From NCBI RefSeq assembly GCF_047807365.1, contig NZ_JBLOUI010000036.1:1-25441 (forward strand): DNA of 25,441 nucleotides, read 5' to 3'. A model generated the notes under the pieces. The model was not told the origin of the DNA. It made no database searches and saw nothing but the letters and a program-made list of their open reading frames with translations. This DNA is from Peptacetobacter sp900539645 (GTDB taxonomy: Bacteria > Bacillota > Clostridia > Peptostreptococcales > Peptostreptococcaceae). How positions within the stretch are numbered: the first letter of the stretch is position 1; each line of letters opens with the position of its first letter. The translations under genes and the position numbers were made by a program. Shown piece by piece: positions 1 through 6,523 of the stretch.

Positions 1-40
1 CATCCAATTTTTGTTTTGCGGTTACATTACTTCTAGGCAT
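1..40 (-). CDS. IS3-family transposase OrfA, N-terminal fragment
   Basis: Only the first 13 codons are in the window, starting at ATG 40-38 and reading MPRSNVTAKQKLD. This resembles the usual start of IS3-family OrfA proteins, where a short basic stretch with a 'T-x-x-Q/E-K' pattern leads into a helix-turn-helix that binds the IS ends. A GGGAG ribosome site lies about 8 bases upstream. The frame is open to the edge of the window. In this family OrfB with the DDE integrase domain is normally made by frameshifting from OrfA, but that cannot be seen here. Confidence 0.6.
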   Translation of the reverse strand, partial: MPRSNVTAKQKLD

Positions 41-111
41 AAAAATTGCTCCCTTCTAAGTTTAAAGTGAATTTATTTATTTCACTTGTCCACTCAGAGG
101 GGAGCAGTTCA
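1..111 (-). mobile_element. Left end of an IS3-family (IS150-like) insertion sequence
   Basis: Read on the minus strand, the element begins at position 111 with TGAACTGCTCCCC, followed by TGAGTGGACA. This TG-starting, GGACA-containing end is typical of the terminal inverted repeats of IS3-family elements. About 70 bases further in, a ribosome site precedes an ATG that opens an OrfA-like reading frame running off the window. The other end and any target duplication lie outside, so family membership rests on one end and 13 codons. The bases immediately outside the end belong to a conserved palindrome core, so the IS appears to sit inside that element. Confidence 0.72.
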
Positions 112-134
112 CCTCACGTCTCCAGATTGTCGAG
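112..134 (-). repeat. Half-copy of the conserved palindrome core, interrupted by the IS
   Basis: On the minus strand, CTCGACAATCTGGAG (positions 134 to 120) matches the 5' half of the core in the four complete copies elsewhere in the window. It is followed by ACGTGAGG, which should be the first strand of the variable inner stem. The IS end then begins at 111, so the partner strand and the GAAGCCTGGAG half should lie beyond the IS, outside the window. The outer arm would continue above 134 but cannot be delimited without its partner. Confidence 0.6.
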
Positions 135-230
135 TTCGTTTTGTCTATGACTTTCAATCCACCAAGTTAGATATTATCCCTATAAAATTAGATTTATACC
201 AATCTCTAACAATACACTAAATTCATATAT

Positions 231-352
231 GTAAAGAAAAAAATATATTAGTACCCCTCGACAATCCACAGCTGTGCAGTAATCTATCAACAAAACAAAT
301 TACCTACAACACAGCGAGGACCGGAGAGAGGACTAATATATTTTTTCTTTAC
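231..352 (+). repeat. Structured palindromic element, copy A
   Basis: Outer arms 231-252 and 331-352 are near-perfect reverse complements (GTAAAGAAAAAA-ATATATTAGT type, one extra A on the left). Inside them lie GACAATCCACAG (260-271), an inner stem GCTGTG/CACAGC (271-276 with 310-315) containing a smaller GTAAT/ATTAC stem, and GAGGACCGGAG (316-326). The element begins three bases beyond the stop of the M50 protease gene, with its core orientation opposite to that gene. Transcribed in the gene's direction, the arm ends in a T-rich stretch, so it could also serve as that gene's terminator. Confidence 0.75.
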
Positions 353-354
353 TC

Positions 355-1458
355 CTAATAAAATCCCATTTTATCTACATATTCAATAACTATCTCATCC
401 ATTTTATCTTCCGCATCTTCAAGGCTTTTACACCCATTAAATATCGGATTTCTATATTTATGAGAAAGCAGTCTATCTTTATTATCCCGCATACCAAGCA
501 CATACTGAGATCTTAAAAAATCATTCTTCTCAACATAATTGACATGCTTAGTATTTTTTATCGACCTAAACAAAATCTGAGCTTTCTTCAAATCATTCTC
601 AATACAAGTATAATACAGCACCGCAGTATTTATCAGATTTCTAAAATACATCCTATCAGTCATCTTCTTAAATCTAGCTGGATTGCCATCTCTGACATCC
701 CAGATAATCTCTTCAATCCTATACCCAGAATATTTTCCGTCCAAAATCTTCTGGAAAAGAAGAGTCCGCGCTGCTATAGATAAAGAAACTATAGTATCGT
801 CATTTATCTCAGTCTTTTCTAGCTCATTTTCCAATCTAGATACCAAATATTTCTCAGTATCTGGAGAAATTCCATCCTCTCCTATTATAGAATTAGAATA
901 CATCACAGAAACTGTAAATATATCATCTCTTTCCATACTCTTATAATGTGTACCATCACCGTAGAAATAGCTTGGAATACACATAGTCAAATCCAAAACT
1001 ATTGTAGATATAATTATTATTGGATTTTTGAAGTATATTCCAGCTGCTAAACACAACACAGATAGTACAATATCACTCTTTGGACCAGCAGAAATCGCCC
1101 TTTTCCAAGCAATTACATGCCTGTCAAATTCCAAATCGCTTCTTATTTCGCCATTTTCTATATTTGCTCTACCAAGATAAGTTCCTTGAAGCTTGTTCTT
1201 TTTTATTCCTACAAACTTTTTATCCTTCCTTATAACTATAATCGGACCTGCATATAGCTTTGTAAATCTAAGCCCATTCATCTCTGCAACCTTTCCATGT
1301 GCAAACTCGTGTATAAGAACAAAAACTGCCAACTGCACAAGAAAACAAACAGATAACTCAAATATACTTAAATCTAAAAATGCTACACTAAGCCCAATAG
1401 CAACACCAACCGATGTATATATAAGGAGTTTAAAAAGTTTAAATAGTGTCTTTCCCAT
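355..1458 (-). CDS. M50-type (site-2 protease-like) membrane metalloprotease
   Basis: The protein has 367 residues from ATG 1458, chosen because GGAG lies 7 bases upstream; an in-frame TTG at 1473 has no suitable ribosome site. Hydrophobic segments at about residues 5-25 and 30-55 lead into HEFAHG (about 50-55), the HExxH zinc-binding and catalytic motif of the M50 site-2 protease group. A further hydrophobic stretch around 125-155 contains SAGPKSD, a plausible version of the second M50 motif that supplies the third zinc ligand. The C-terminal half is charged, presumably cytoplasmic, and not recognised. Members of this group cut within membranes, releasing anti-sigma factors or maturing peptides; the substrate here is unknown. 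Neighbours on both sides are elements rather than partner genes. Fold assignment is fairly sure, function is not. Confidence 0.65.
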   Translation of the reverse strand: MGKTLFKLFKLLIYTSVGVAIGLSVAFLDLSIFELSVCFLVQLAVFVLIHEFAHGKVAEMNGLRFTKLYAGPIIVIRKDKKFVGIKKNKLQGTYLGRANIENGEIRSDLEFDRHVIAWKRAISAGPKSDIVLSVLCLAAGIYFKNPIIIISTIVLDLTMCIPSYFYGDGTHYKSMERDDIFTVSVMYSNSIIGEDGISPDTEKYLVSRLENELEKTEINDDTIVSLSIAARTLLFQKILDGKYSGYRIEEIIWDVRDGNPARFKKMTDRMYFRNLINTAVLYYTCIENDLKKAQILFRSIKNTKHVNYVEKNDFLRSQYVLGMRDNKDRLLSHKYRNPIFNGCKSLEDAEDKMDEIVIEYVDKMGFY

Positions 1459-1512
1459 GGTATCTCTCCACAAAATTATCTAGTCTAACTACTATATTTA
1501 TATAGCCTGACT

Positions 1513-3297
1513 TTATACTTCAGCTTCTAATTTATCAACAAGCTCTGCAAATACGTCTAATGCTTTTTCAACTGATTCTTTCTTTTCCATATCCACTCCA
1601 GCTCTTCTTAACTGGTCTAGTGGATATTCTGAGCCACCGCTCTTTAAGAATTCTATATATCTATCTACTGCTGGTTTTCCTTCTTTTAAAATCTGTGAGC
1701 TTAATGCACTCGCAGCTGAGAATCCTGTAGCATATTTATACACATAGAAATTAGAGTAGAAATGAGGTATTCTCGCCCATTCTATTCCTATTAATTCGTC
1801 TACATTTGTAGAATTTCCATAGTATTTTTTATTTAATTCATAGTATATTTCTGTAAAATCATCCGCTGTAAGTGGTTTTCCAGCTTCAACCTGTTCATGA
1901 GCTATTTTTTCAAATTCAGCAAACATAGTCTGTCTATGTACTGTTGTTCTAAACTGCTCTAAGTAGTAGTTTAGAAGGTAAATTCTCTCATCCTTAGATT
2001 TTGCATTTTCTAATAGATAATTTACAAGTAATAACTCATTAGTTGTAGATGCAACCTCTGCAACAAATATTTTATAATCTGAATATATATAAGGCTGAGT
2101 ATTTCTTGAATAGTAGCTGTGTACAGAGTGTCCTAATTCGTGGATTAATGTAAATAATGAATTTAAGTCTTCTGTGTAGCTAGTTAGGATGTATGGCTGA
2201 GAGTCGTAGCATCCCCAAGAATAAGCTCCACCTTTTTTACCTTCATTTTCAAAAGCATCTATCCATCTTTCATCAAACGCCTTCTGAATTATAGATAAAT
2301 ACTCTTCTCCAAGAGGAGCAAGTGCTTTTAATATAATCTGCTGTGCTTCTTCATAAGGTATTTTATATTCAAATTTTTCAGCTAGAGGAACATAAAGGTC
2401 GTACATGTGTAAGTCCTCTATTCCTAAGAATTTTTTCTTAGCTTCTACATATCTATCTAATGTAGGTATGCTTTCGTGTACAGCATCTATTAAATTGTTG
2501 TACACATCTACACTTATATTATCCGCAAATAATGATCCCTCTATTGCAGAGTTGTGTTTTCTCATTTTTGCATAGAATATTTCTGATTTTATAGCTCCGT
2601 AAAGACTTGATGCATAAGTGTTCTGGAATTTTTTGTATGTAGAAAATTCCCCTTCAAAAGCATCTTTTCTCACTCTTCTATCTCTGCTCTTTATAAGTAG
2701 AGAATAGTTGAAGTGGTCTATCTTTATCTTTTCGCCGTTTTCCCCTTCTATCTCTGGGAATTCCATATCTGCATATGCAAGCATATCATACACACTTTCA
2801 GGAACTGCAGTTAATTCTGAAACTGAAGCAAGTATTTTTTCTTCGCTTTCTGATAATGTATGTGGTTTATCCCTTAAAATATCGTCGATGAATTTTTTGT
2901 AGAATGTCATATCTTCATCCTGCATATATTCATCTAAAACTTTTTCGTCCATAGCTATTATCTCTGGCACTAAATAAGATGAAGCCACTCCAAAATCAGA
3001 TGAAATCATCTCAGATTTTACAGAATCTGCCTGATTATCGTTCTTTCTTGTATCCTCATGGTGTTTCATATGAGTGTATACATATAATTTTTCTATAACT
3101 CTAGATGCTTCTTCTAAAGTCTTTAAAGCATTTAATAAATTCTCTTTACCAAGAGCTAATTTGCCTTTATACTGCGCTATCTTATCAGTTAATTCTGCTG
3201 CCTTTTCAATATCTGCATCAACTGACTCTTTATCTGGGTACATCTTTGCTAAGTCCCATTTATATTTTTCTTCTATATTGTTTCTTTCTATTCCCAT
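1513..3297 (-). CDS. pepF: Oligoendopeptidase F (M3 family)
   Basis: At 594 residues this is the usual PepF length. The zinc site HELGH is at residues 386-390, inside LIHELGHSVHSYYS, and the downstream helix carries the expected glutamate in FVAEVASTTNE. The conserved C-terminal IGIEWARIPHFYSNFYVYKYATG region is present. PepF is a soluble cytoplasmic metallopeptidase that cuts peptides of roughly 7-17 residues, serving peptide nutrition and turnover. The start ATG at 3297 follows AGGAGG (3303-3308) at good spacing. It lies 35 bases after degV on the same strand, so the two may be cotranscribed, although a 14-base perfect palindrome sits in that gap. Confidence 0.95.
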   Translation of the reverse strand: MGIERNNIEEKYKWDLAKMYPDKESVDADIEKAAELTDKIAQYKGKLALGKENLLNALKTLEEASRVIEKLYVYTHMKHHEDTRKNDNQADSVKSEMISSDFGVASSYLVPEIIAMDEKVLDEYMQDEDMTFYKKFIDDILRDKPHTLSESEEKILASVSELTAVPESVYDMLAYADMEFPEIEGENGEKIKIDHFNYSLLIKSRDRRVRKDAFEGEFSTYKKFQNTYASSLYGAIKSEIFYAKMRKHNSAIEGSLFADNISVDVYNNLIDAVHESIPTLDRYVEAKKKFLGIEDLHMYDLYVPLAEKFEYKIPYEEAQQIILKALAPLGEEYLSIIQKAFDERWIDAFENEGKKGGAYSWGCYDSQPYILTSYTEDLNSLFTLIHELGHSVHSYYSRNTQPYIYSDYKIFVAEVASTTNELLLVNYLLENAKSKDERIYLLNYYLEQFRTTVHRQTMFAEFEKIAHEQVEAGKPLTADDFTEIYYELNKKYYGNSTNVDELIGIEWARIPHFYSNFYVYKYATGFSAASALSSQILKEGKPAVDRYIEFLKSGGSEYPLDQLRRAGVDMEKKESVEKALDVFAELVDKLEAEV

Positions 3298-3312
3298 AAC
3301 TGCCTCCTATAT

Positions 3313-3326
3313 ATTTCCCGGGAAAT
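3313..3326. promoter_or_regulatory. 14-base perfect palindrome between degV and pepF
   Basis: ATTTCCCGGGAAAT is a perfect palindrome 6 bases past the degV stop and just upstream of the pepF ribosome site. It has no T-run that would make it a terminator and no loop, so it fits a dimeric DNA-binding site better than an RNA hairpin. Its GC-rich centre stands out in this AT-rich sequence. No binding protein can be named. Confidence 0.35.
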
Positions 3327-3332
3327 TACACA

Positions 3333-4184
3333 CTAAAGAACTGCTATTAAAATAGCTCCTTCTGATGTAAATGTTCCCATTATTGGTCCTATATTAGCAA
3401 CAAGAGTTTCCTCGAAATTATAGTGGTCTACTATAAATTTCTTAATTTTTTCTGCTTTTTCTGGACAGTTTGCATGCCCAACTATTACGTCTTTGTGCTC
3501 TATTTCATTTATATCAACACAGTTTTTGATATATGTGAATAGTTTTTTAAGACTGTTGCTTTCACCTCTAGCTTTATCTATAGGTTTAACAAGACCTTCA
3601 TCTATTTTGATTATCACTTTAAAATTAAGTGCGTTTATCAATTTACCTGCGATAGGATTTACTCTACCACCTTTTATAGCATTTTCTAAAGTATCTAGAG
3701 TACCATAGAATACCATATCTTTCTTCATCTGTTCTATAGCCTCTAAAATTTCGTCCATATTCTTTCCAGCTTCTATTAACTGATGTGTCTTTAAAATCAT
3801 AAGCGCAACTGCTATAGAACCATTCTCAGAATCTATAACCTCAATTCTCTTATAATCATGATCTTCAAGATACATATTTTTAGAAATAACAGCATTACTA
3901 TATGTACCTGATAACTTAGAAGTAAGTGTAAAAACTATTATCTCCTCGTATTCTTCATTTCCATAAACTTCCATAAATCTCTCTAAAGAAGGACTTGAAG
4001 TCTTTGGAAGCTCCTTACACCCTCTCATCTTTTCATAGAAAGTCTTCTCATCTATATCTACCCCTCCGATATAAGAATCCTCTCCAAAAGCCACATTAAT
4101 TCTAACAATCTCAGGATTAACTATATCAACTATCTCCTGAGGAAAATCACATGATCCATCTGTAACAATCTTTATATTTGCCAC
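3333..4184 (-). CDS. DegV family fatty-acid-binding protein
   Basis: The 283-residue length and overall pattern match DegV proteins: the N-terminal VTDGSCDFP strand-turn, TSSPSLERF, a conserved SGTYSNA segment and GGRVNPIAG in the second domain. DegV/FakB proteins bind a fatty acid and present it to the kinase FakA for phosphorylation, feeding exogenous acyl chains into phospholipids. No fakA-like gene is in the window, so a FakB role is family inference; many clostridial DegV paralogues are unassigned. The start is GTG at 4184, supported by AGGAGG 8-10 bases upstream. A promoter with direct repeats upstream is described separately. Confidence 0.9.
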   Translation of the reverse strand: MANIKIVTDGSCDFPQEIVDIVNPEIVRINVAFGEDSYIGGVDIDEKTFYEKMRGCKELPKTSSPSLERFMEVYGNEEYEEIIVFTLTSKLSGTYSNAVISKNMYLEDHDYKRIEVIDSENGSIAVALMILKTHQLIEAGKNMDEILEAIEQMKKDMVFYGTLDTLENAIKGGRVNPIAGKLINALNFKVIIKIDEGLVKPIDKARGESNSLKKLFTYIKNCVDINEIEHKDVIVGHANCPEKAEKIKKFIVDHYNFEETLVANIGPIMGTFTSEGAILIAVL

Positions 4185-4293
4185 TTTGAAACCCTCCTAA
4201 ACCACTCTATTTGATTAACATACATATTTTTAATATCTTTTGACTATCTGAACTTGCATAACAACCTAAAAAAGCACACTGTTATACATTTTT

Positions 4294-4338
4294 ATTATAC
4301 TATATAACAACATTAACGTCGAGCTTCTAACAACATTA
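4294..4338 (-). promoter_or_regulatory. Putative degV promoter with an 11-base direct repeat
   Basis: On the minus strand a perfect TATAAT (-10, 4294-4299) lies about 110 bases upstream of the degV GTG. Just upstream are two exact copies of TAATGTTGTTA, at 4305-4315 and 4328-4338, 23 bases apart start to start, or about two helical turns. No good -35 hexamer is visible at 17 bases; the repeats occupy that position, which would suit a promoter dependent on an activator. The regulator is unknown. Confidence 0.4.
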
Positions 4339-4445
4339 CAAAAAACATATTCCTACATCAAAAACTAACAATCACAAACCTATAAACTGTTGAAGAAGTA
4401 TACAACACCTTACTATAAAATCTCGATTCAAAAAAATTATAAAAA

Positions 4446-4628
4446 ATGGCTGTTAGAAAGAATTTTGCACGCAGACTATTTAAGACTTAAACACAAGTAG
4501 CTCGCACCGACAATTCTGCAAGCGCCCCAAAACATTGAAATGTGTTACATAAATGGTTGGGGCGCTGAAGCCTGGAGAGCGAATACTTGTGTTAAGTCAA
4601 AGTCTGCGGCAAAATCTTCAACAGCCAT
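4446..4628 (+). repeat. Structured palindromic element, copy B
   Basis: Outer arms of about 55 bases pair imperfectly: 4446 starts ATGGCTGTT and 4628 ends AACAGCCAT, followed inward by matching GCAGACT and ACACAAGTA blocks. The core strands are GACAATTCTGCA (4509-4520) and GAAGCCTGGAG (4567-4577), closed outside by GCTC/GAGC. The inner stem AGCGCCCCA/TGGGGCGCT is perfect, and its loop contains AAATGTGTTACA, which recurs in copy C. The element begins 5 bases past the stop of the Gx-transporter gene. Read in that gene's direction, it is followed by TTTTTT and a second T-run, so it may double as a terminator. The rest of the 4185-4633 space is AT-rich, with only the degV promoter. Confidence 0.8.
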
Positions 4629-4633
4629 ATTTC

Positions 4634-5155
4634 CTATAATTTTTTAATCCGAGATTTTACGTAAGGTATTGTAAACTTCGAAACAATTCCTACGAAGATA
4701 CCCGTTACTAGTGATGTTATTAGCATAAATGGCAGATAAGTAGTCATAGCAATATTTTGAACTATAGCCGACGCAACAAGCAACTGCCCTACATTATGCC
4801 CTATCGCACCACCAACACTTATACCAATAGTAGAAAAACCTTTAATCCTACTAAACAAATACATCACAACAAGACTCAAATATCCTCCACCGATACTAAA
4901 CATCAAATAAGACATCGGCCCTGTAAAAATAGAAGAAAGAATAATCCTAACTGTAAGAATAATAAACGTATCCTTAAACCCAAGTGTCATAAGAGCCACC
5001 AAAGTAATAATATTGCTAAGTCCTAGCTTTGCACCAGGGAACACTGCAACCATTGGATTAGGAATAAATCCTTCTATTATATATAAAATCAAACTGTATC
5101 CTACCATAAGCCCAAGGAAAGTCAGTTTTTTCGTTTCTATTCTCTTTTCAGACAT
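4634..5155 (-). CDS. Gx transporter family / heptaprenyl diphosphate synthase component I-like membrane protein
   Basis: The 173-residue protein has about five hydrophobic helices and the pattern of the Hpre_diP_synt_I / Gx transporter family: IEGFIPNP, then PGAKLGLSNIITLVAL, IILSSIFTGPMSYLMFSIGGG, and GAIGHNVGQL. The family was named after heptaprenyl diphosphate synthase subunits but resembles small ECF S-components, so it may bind and help import a small substrate, perhaps for quinone or polyprenyl metabolism. No ATPase or synthase partner is adjacent. The ATG at 5155 follows AAGGAGG at 5159-5165. Its promoter overlaps that of the divergent AraC gene. Confidence 0.75.
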   Translation of the reverse strand: MSEKRIETKKLTFLGLMVGYSLILYIIEGFIPNPMVAVFPGAKLGLSNIITLVALMTLGFKDTFIILTVRIILSSIFTGPMSYLMFSIGGGYLSLVVMYLFSRIKGFSTIGISVGGAIGHNVGQLLVASAIVQNIAMTTYLPFMLITSLVTGIFVGIVSKFTIPYVKSRIKKL

Positions 5156-5186
5156 AACGTCCTCCTTTTTAATAATTTTGTTACAA

Positions 5187-5214
5187 TTGCTATTATATCA
5201 TAGTATATTATAAT
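5187..5214. promoter_or_regulatory. Overlapping divergent promoters between the membrane gene and the araC-type gene
   Basis: For the plus-strand regulator, TTGCTA (5187-5192) and TATAAT (5209-5214) are 16 bases apart. For the minus-strand membrane gene, a TATAAT reads at 5197-5192, with TTGTTT 18 bases upstream on that strand. The two -10/-35 sets interlock within about 30 bases, so the two genes probably compete for polymerase or share control, possibly including autoregulation by the AraC-type protein. Confidence 0.45.
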
Positions 5215-5248
5215 TAAACAAAATACTCTACAAAGGTTGGTCTTGCTA

Positions 5249-6448
5249 ATGAAGAAAAAAGAAAATTGGTTTACTGGAATAGATTATTACGATAATTATT
5301 TTGAAAAAGACATAAAAGTTGAAAAAACAACTATAACTGAAAACATAGATTTAAAAATACATAAACTTGTCGAGCTTTGGTACGTTTGCGACGGCGAAGG
5401 AACTATAAACATAAATGGATTAAACTATTCGCTAGAAAAAGATACCTTCCTTTGCCTATATCCATACCATATTTATAGTGTGGAGGTCGTAAAGCCAATC
5501 AAAGTCTATACGATAAAATTCTACATTGGTCTTTTTATGCACACAATGTGGGAAAAGCACGACAAAGGTGTGAATTATCAATTAGTTCATGAAACAGAGC
5601 CATATCAAAAATGCTCTGATCCATATATAAAATCTAGATTTGAGTATATACTATCTGAGTACAAATCAAATAAATTTGGCTCTGAAAATATAATCTTATA
5701 TGCTGTTTTAGAGGTTTACACTCTATTTTGCAGAAATTCTCTTGAACTTTACGGTGATTACAATAGTTTTAACTCACACCTTAAAAACGAGGATAAACTT
5801 TGGAACCATATAAAAGATGCTATTTTATATCAGGGAAATAAGTCATCTTTAGAGGATATTGCTGAGGATTTAAGCCTAAATCCGTCGTACGTAAATCAGC
5901 TAATAAAAAAGAAATCTGGTTATACTTTTAAAGAGCTAAAAGACTTTGGAACTATTGTAAATGCGTGCTCACTGCTGCATTTTGAAGACTTATCAATCTC
6001 GTATATAACAGAGCTTTTAGGCTTTAAAAACGTTCCTTCTTTTTATAGGGTTTTTGAAAAATACATCGGAAAATCTCCAATAGAATATAGAGATGATAAT
6101 ATAGTAGATAATAAAAGATTTTTTGCCATGAAAGACTTGTATTTAAAAGTTATTCAGTATATTTACCTACATTTTTACAAGGATATAACTGTTGAAGATG
6201 TCGCAAATGAGCTACATATCAAGACTTATACCATAAACTCTATCTTAGAAGAGTACTACTTTACCTCATTTGCCGAGGAACTTGAAAAAGTCAGACTAAG
6301 ACTTTCTTACACTTTGCTTAAAATAACAAAACTCACAATACTACAGATATCTTGTGAATGTGGATTTAAGAGCCTTTCAACATTCCAGAGAGCATTTGTA
6401 AAGTATAATGGAATTTCTCCAACTGAATACAGAAATATTAAAAAATGA
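5249..6448 (+). CDS. AraC-family regulator with two tandem AraC DNA-binding domains
   Basis: The protein has 399 residues from ATG 5249. A TTG at 5237 is in frame but directly abuts the only AAAGG, so the ATG is preferred. Residues ~30-110 look like the AraC cupin sensor (WYVCDGEGTININGLNYSLEKDT, ending in a run on HIYSVEVVKPI). Around 185-285 is a first AraC/XylS DNA-binding domain (SLEDIAEDLSLNPSYVNQLIKKK and ending SPIEYR). Around 300-399 is a second one (TVEDVANELHIKTYTINSILEEY, ISCECGFKSLSTFQRAFVKYNG, ending SPTEYR). Usual family members have one such domain at the C-terminus. It lies directly upstream of, and on the same strand as, the enoate-reductase-like gene and is its likely regulator. 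Confidence 0.85.
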   Translation: MKKKENWFTGIDYYDNYFEKDIKVEKTTITENIDLKIHKLVELWYVCDGEGTININGLNYSLEKDTFLCLYPYHIYSVEVVKPIKVYTIKFYIGLFMHTMWEKHDKGVNYQLVHETEPYQKCSDPYIKSRFEYILSEYKSNKFGSENIILYAVLEVYTLFCRNSLELYGDYNSFNSHLKNEDKLWNHIKDAILYQGNKSSLEDIAEDLSLNPSYVNQLIKKKSGYTFKELKDFGTIVNACSLLHFEDLSISYITELLGFKNVPSFYRVFEKYIGKSPIEYRDDNIVDNKRFFAMKDLYLKVIQYIYLHFYKDITVEDVANELHIKTYTINSILEEYYFTSFAEELEKVRLRLSYTLLKITKLTILQISCECGFKSLSTFQRAFVKYNGISPTEYRNIKK

Positions 6449-6490
6449 TAAAAAAACTTATATATTTGACATAAACTCGCTTTTTTCGTG

Positions 6491-6518
6491 TGCTATAATT
6501 TCTTCCCGAAAGGAGAGA
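6491..6518 (+). promoter_or_regulatory. Extended -10 promoter and ribosome site of the enoate-reductase-like gene
   Basis: TGCTATAAT (6491-6499) is an extended -10. A perfect TTGACA lies at 6466-6471, but 22 bases from the -10 rather than 17, too far for a normal sigma-70 promoter. AAAGGAGAG at 6510-6518 then precedes the ATG at 6524. The overlong spacing together with the adjacent AraC-type gene suggests an activator-dependent promoter; this is inference. Confidence 0.5.
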
Positions 6519-6523
6519 TTTTT

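Noticed and set aside
4185..4445. A hidden gene upstream of degV
   Set aside because: Frames on both strands are short and low in complexity; only the promoter-like signals are supported.
4540..4628. 28-codon frame starting ATGGCTGTTGAAGA on the minus strand inside element copy B
   Set aside because: It is fully explained by the paired arm and core of the element, has no ribosome site, and no counterpart exists in copies A, C or D.
5237..5248. TTG at 5237 as the start of the AraC-type gene
   Set aside because: The only ribosome-site-like AAAGG directly touches it, leaving no spacing; the ATG at 5249 is the better choice.
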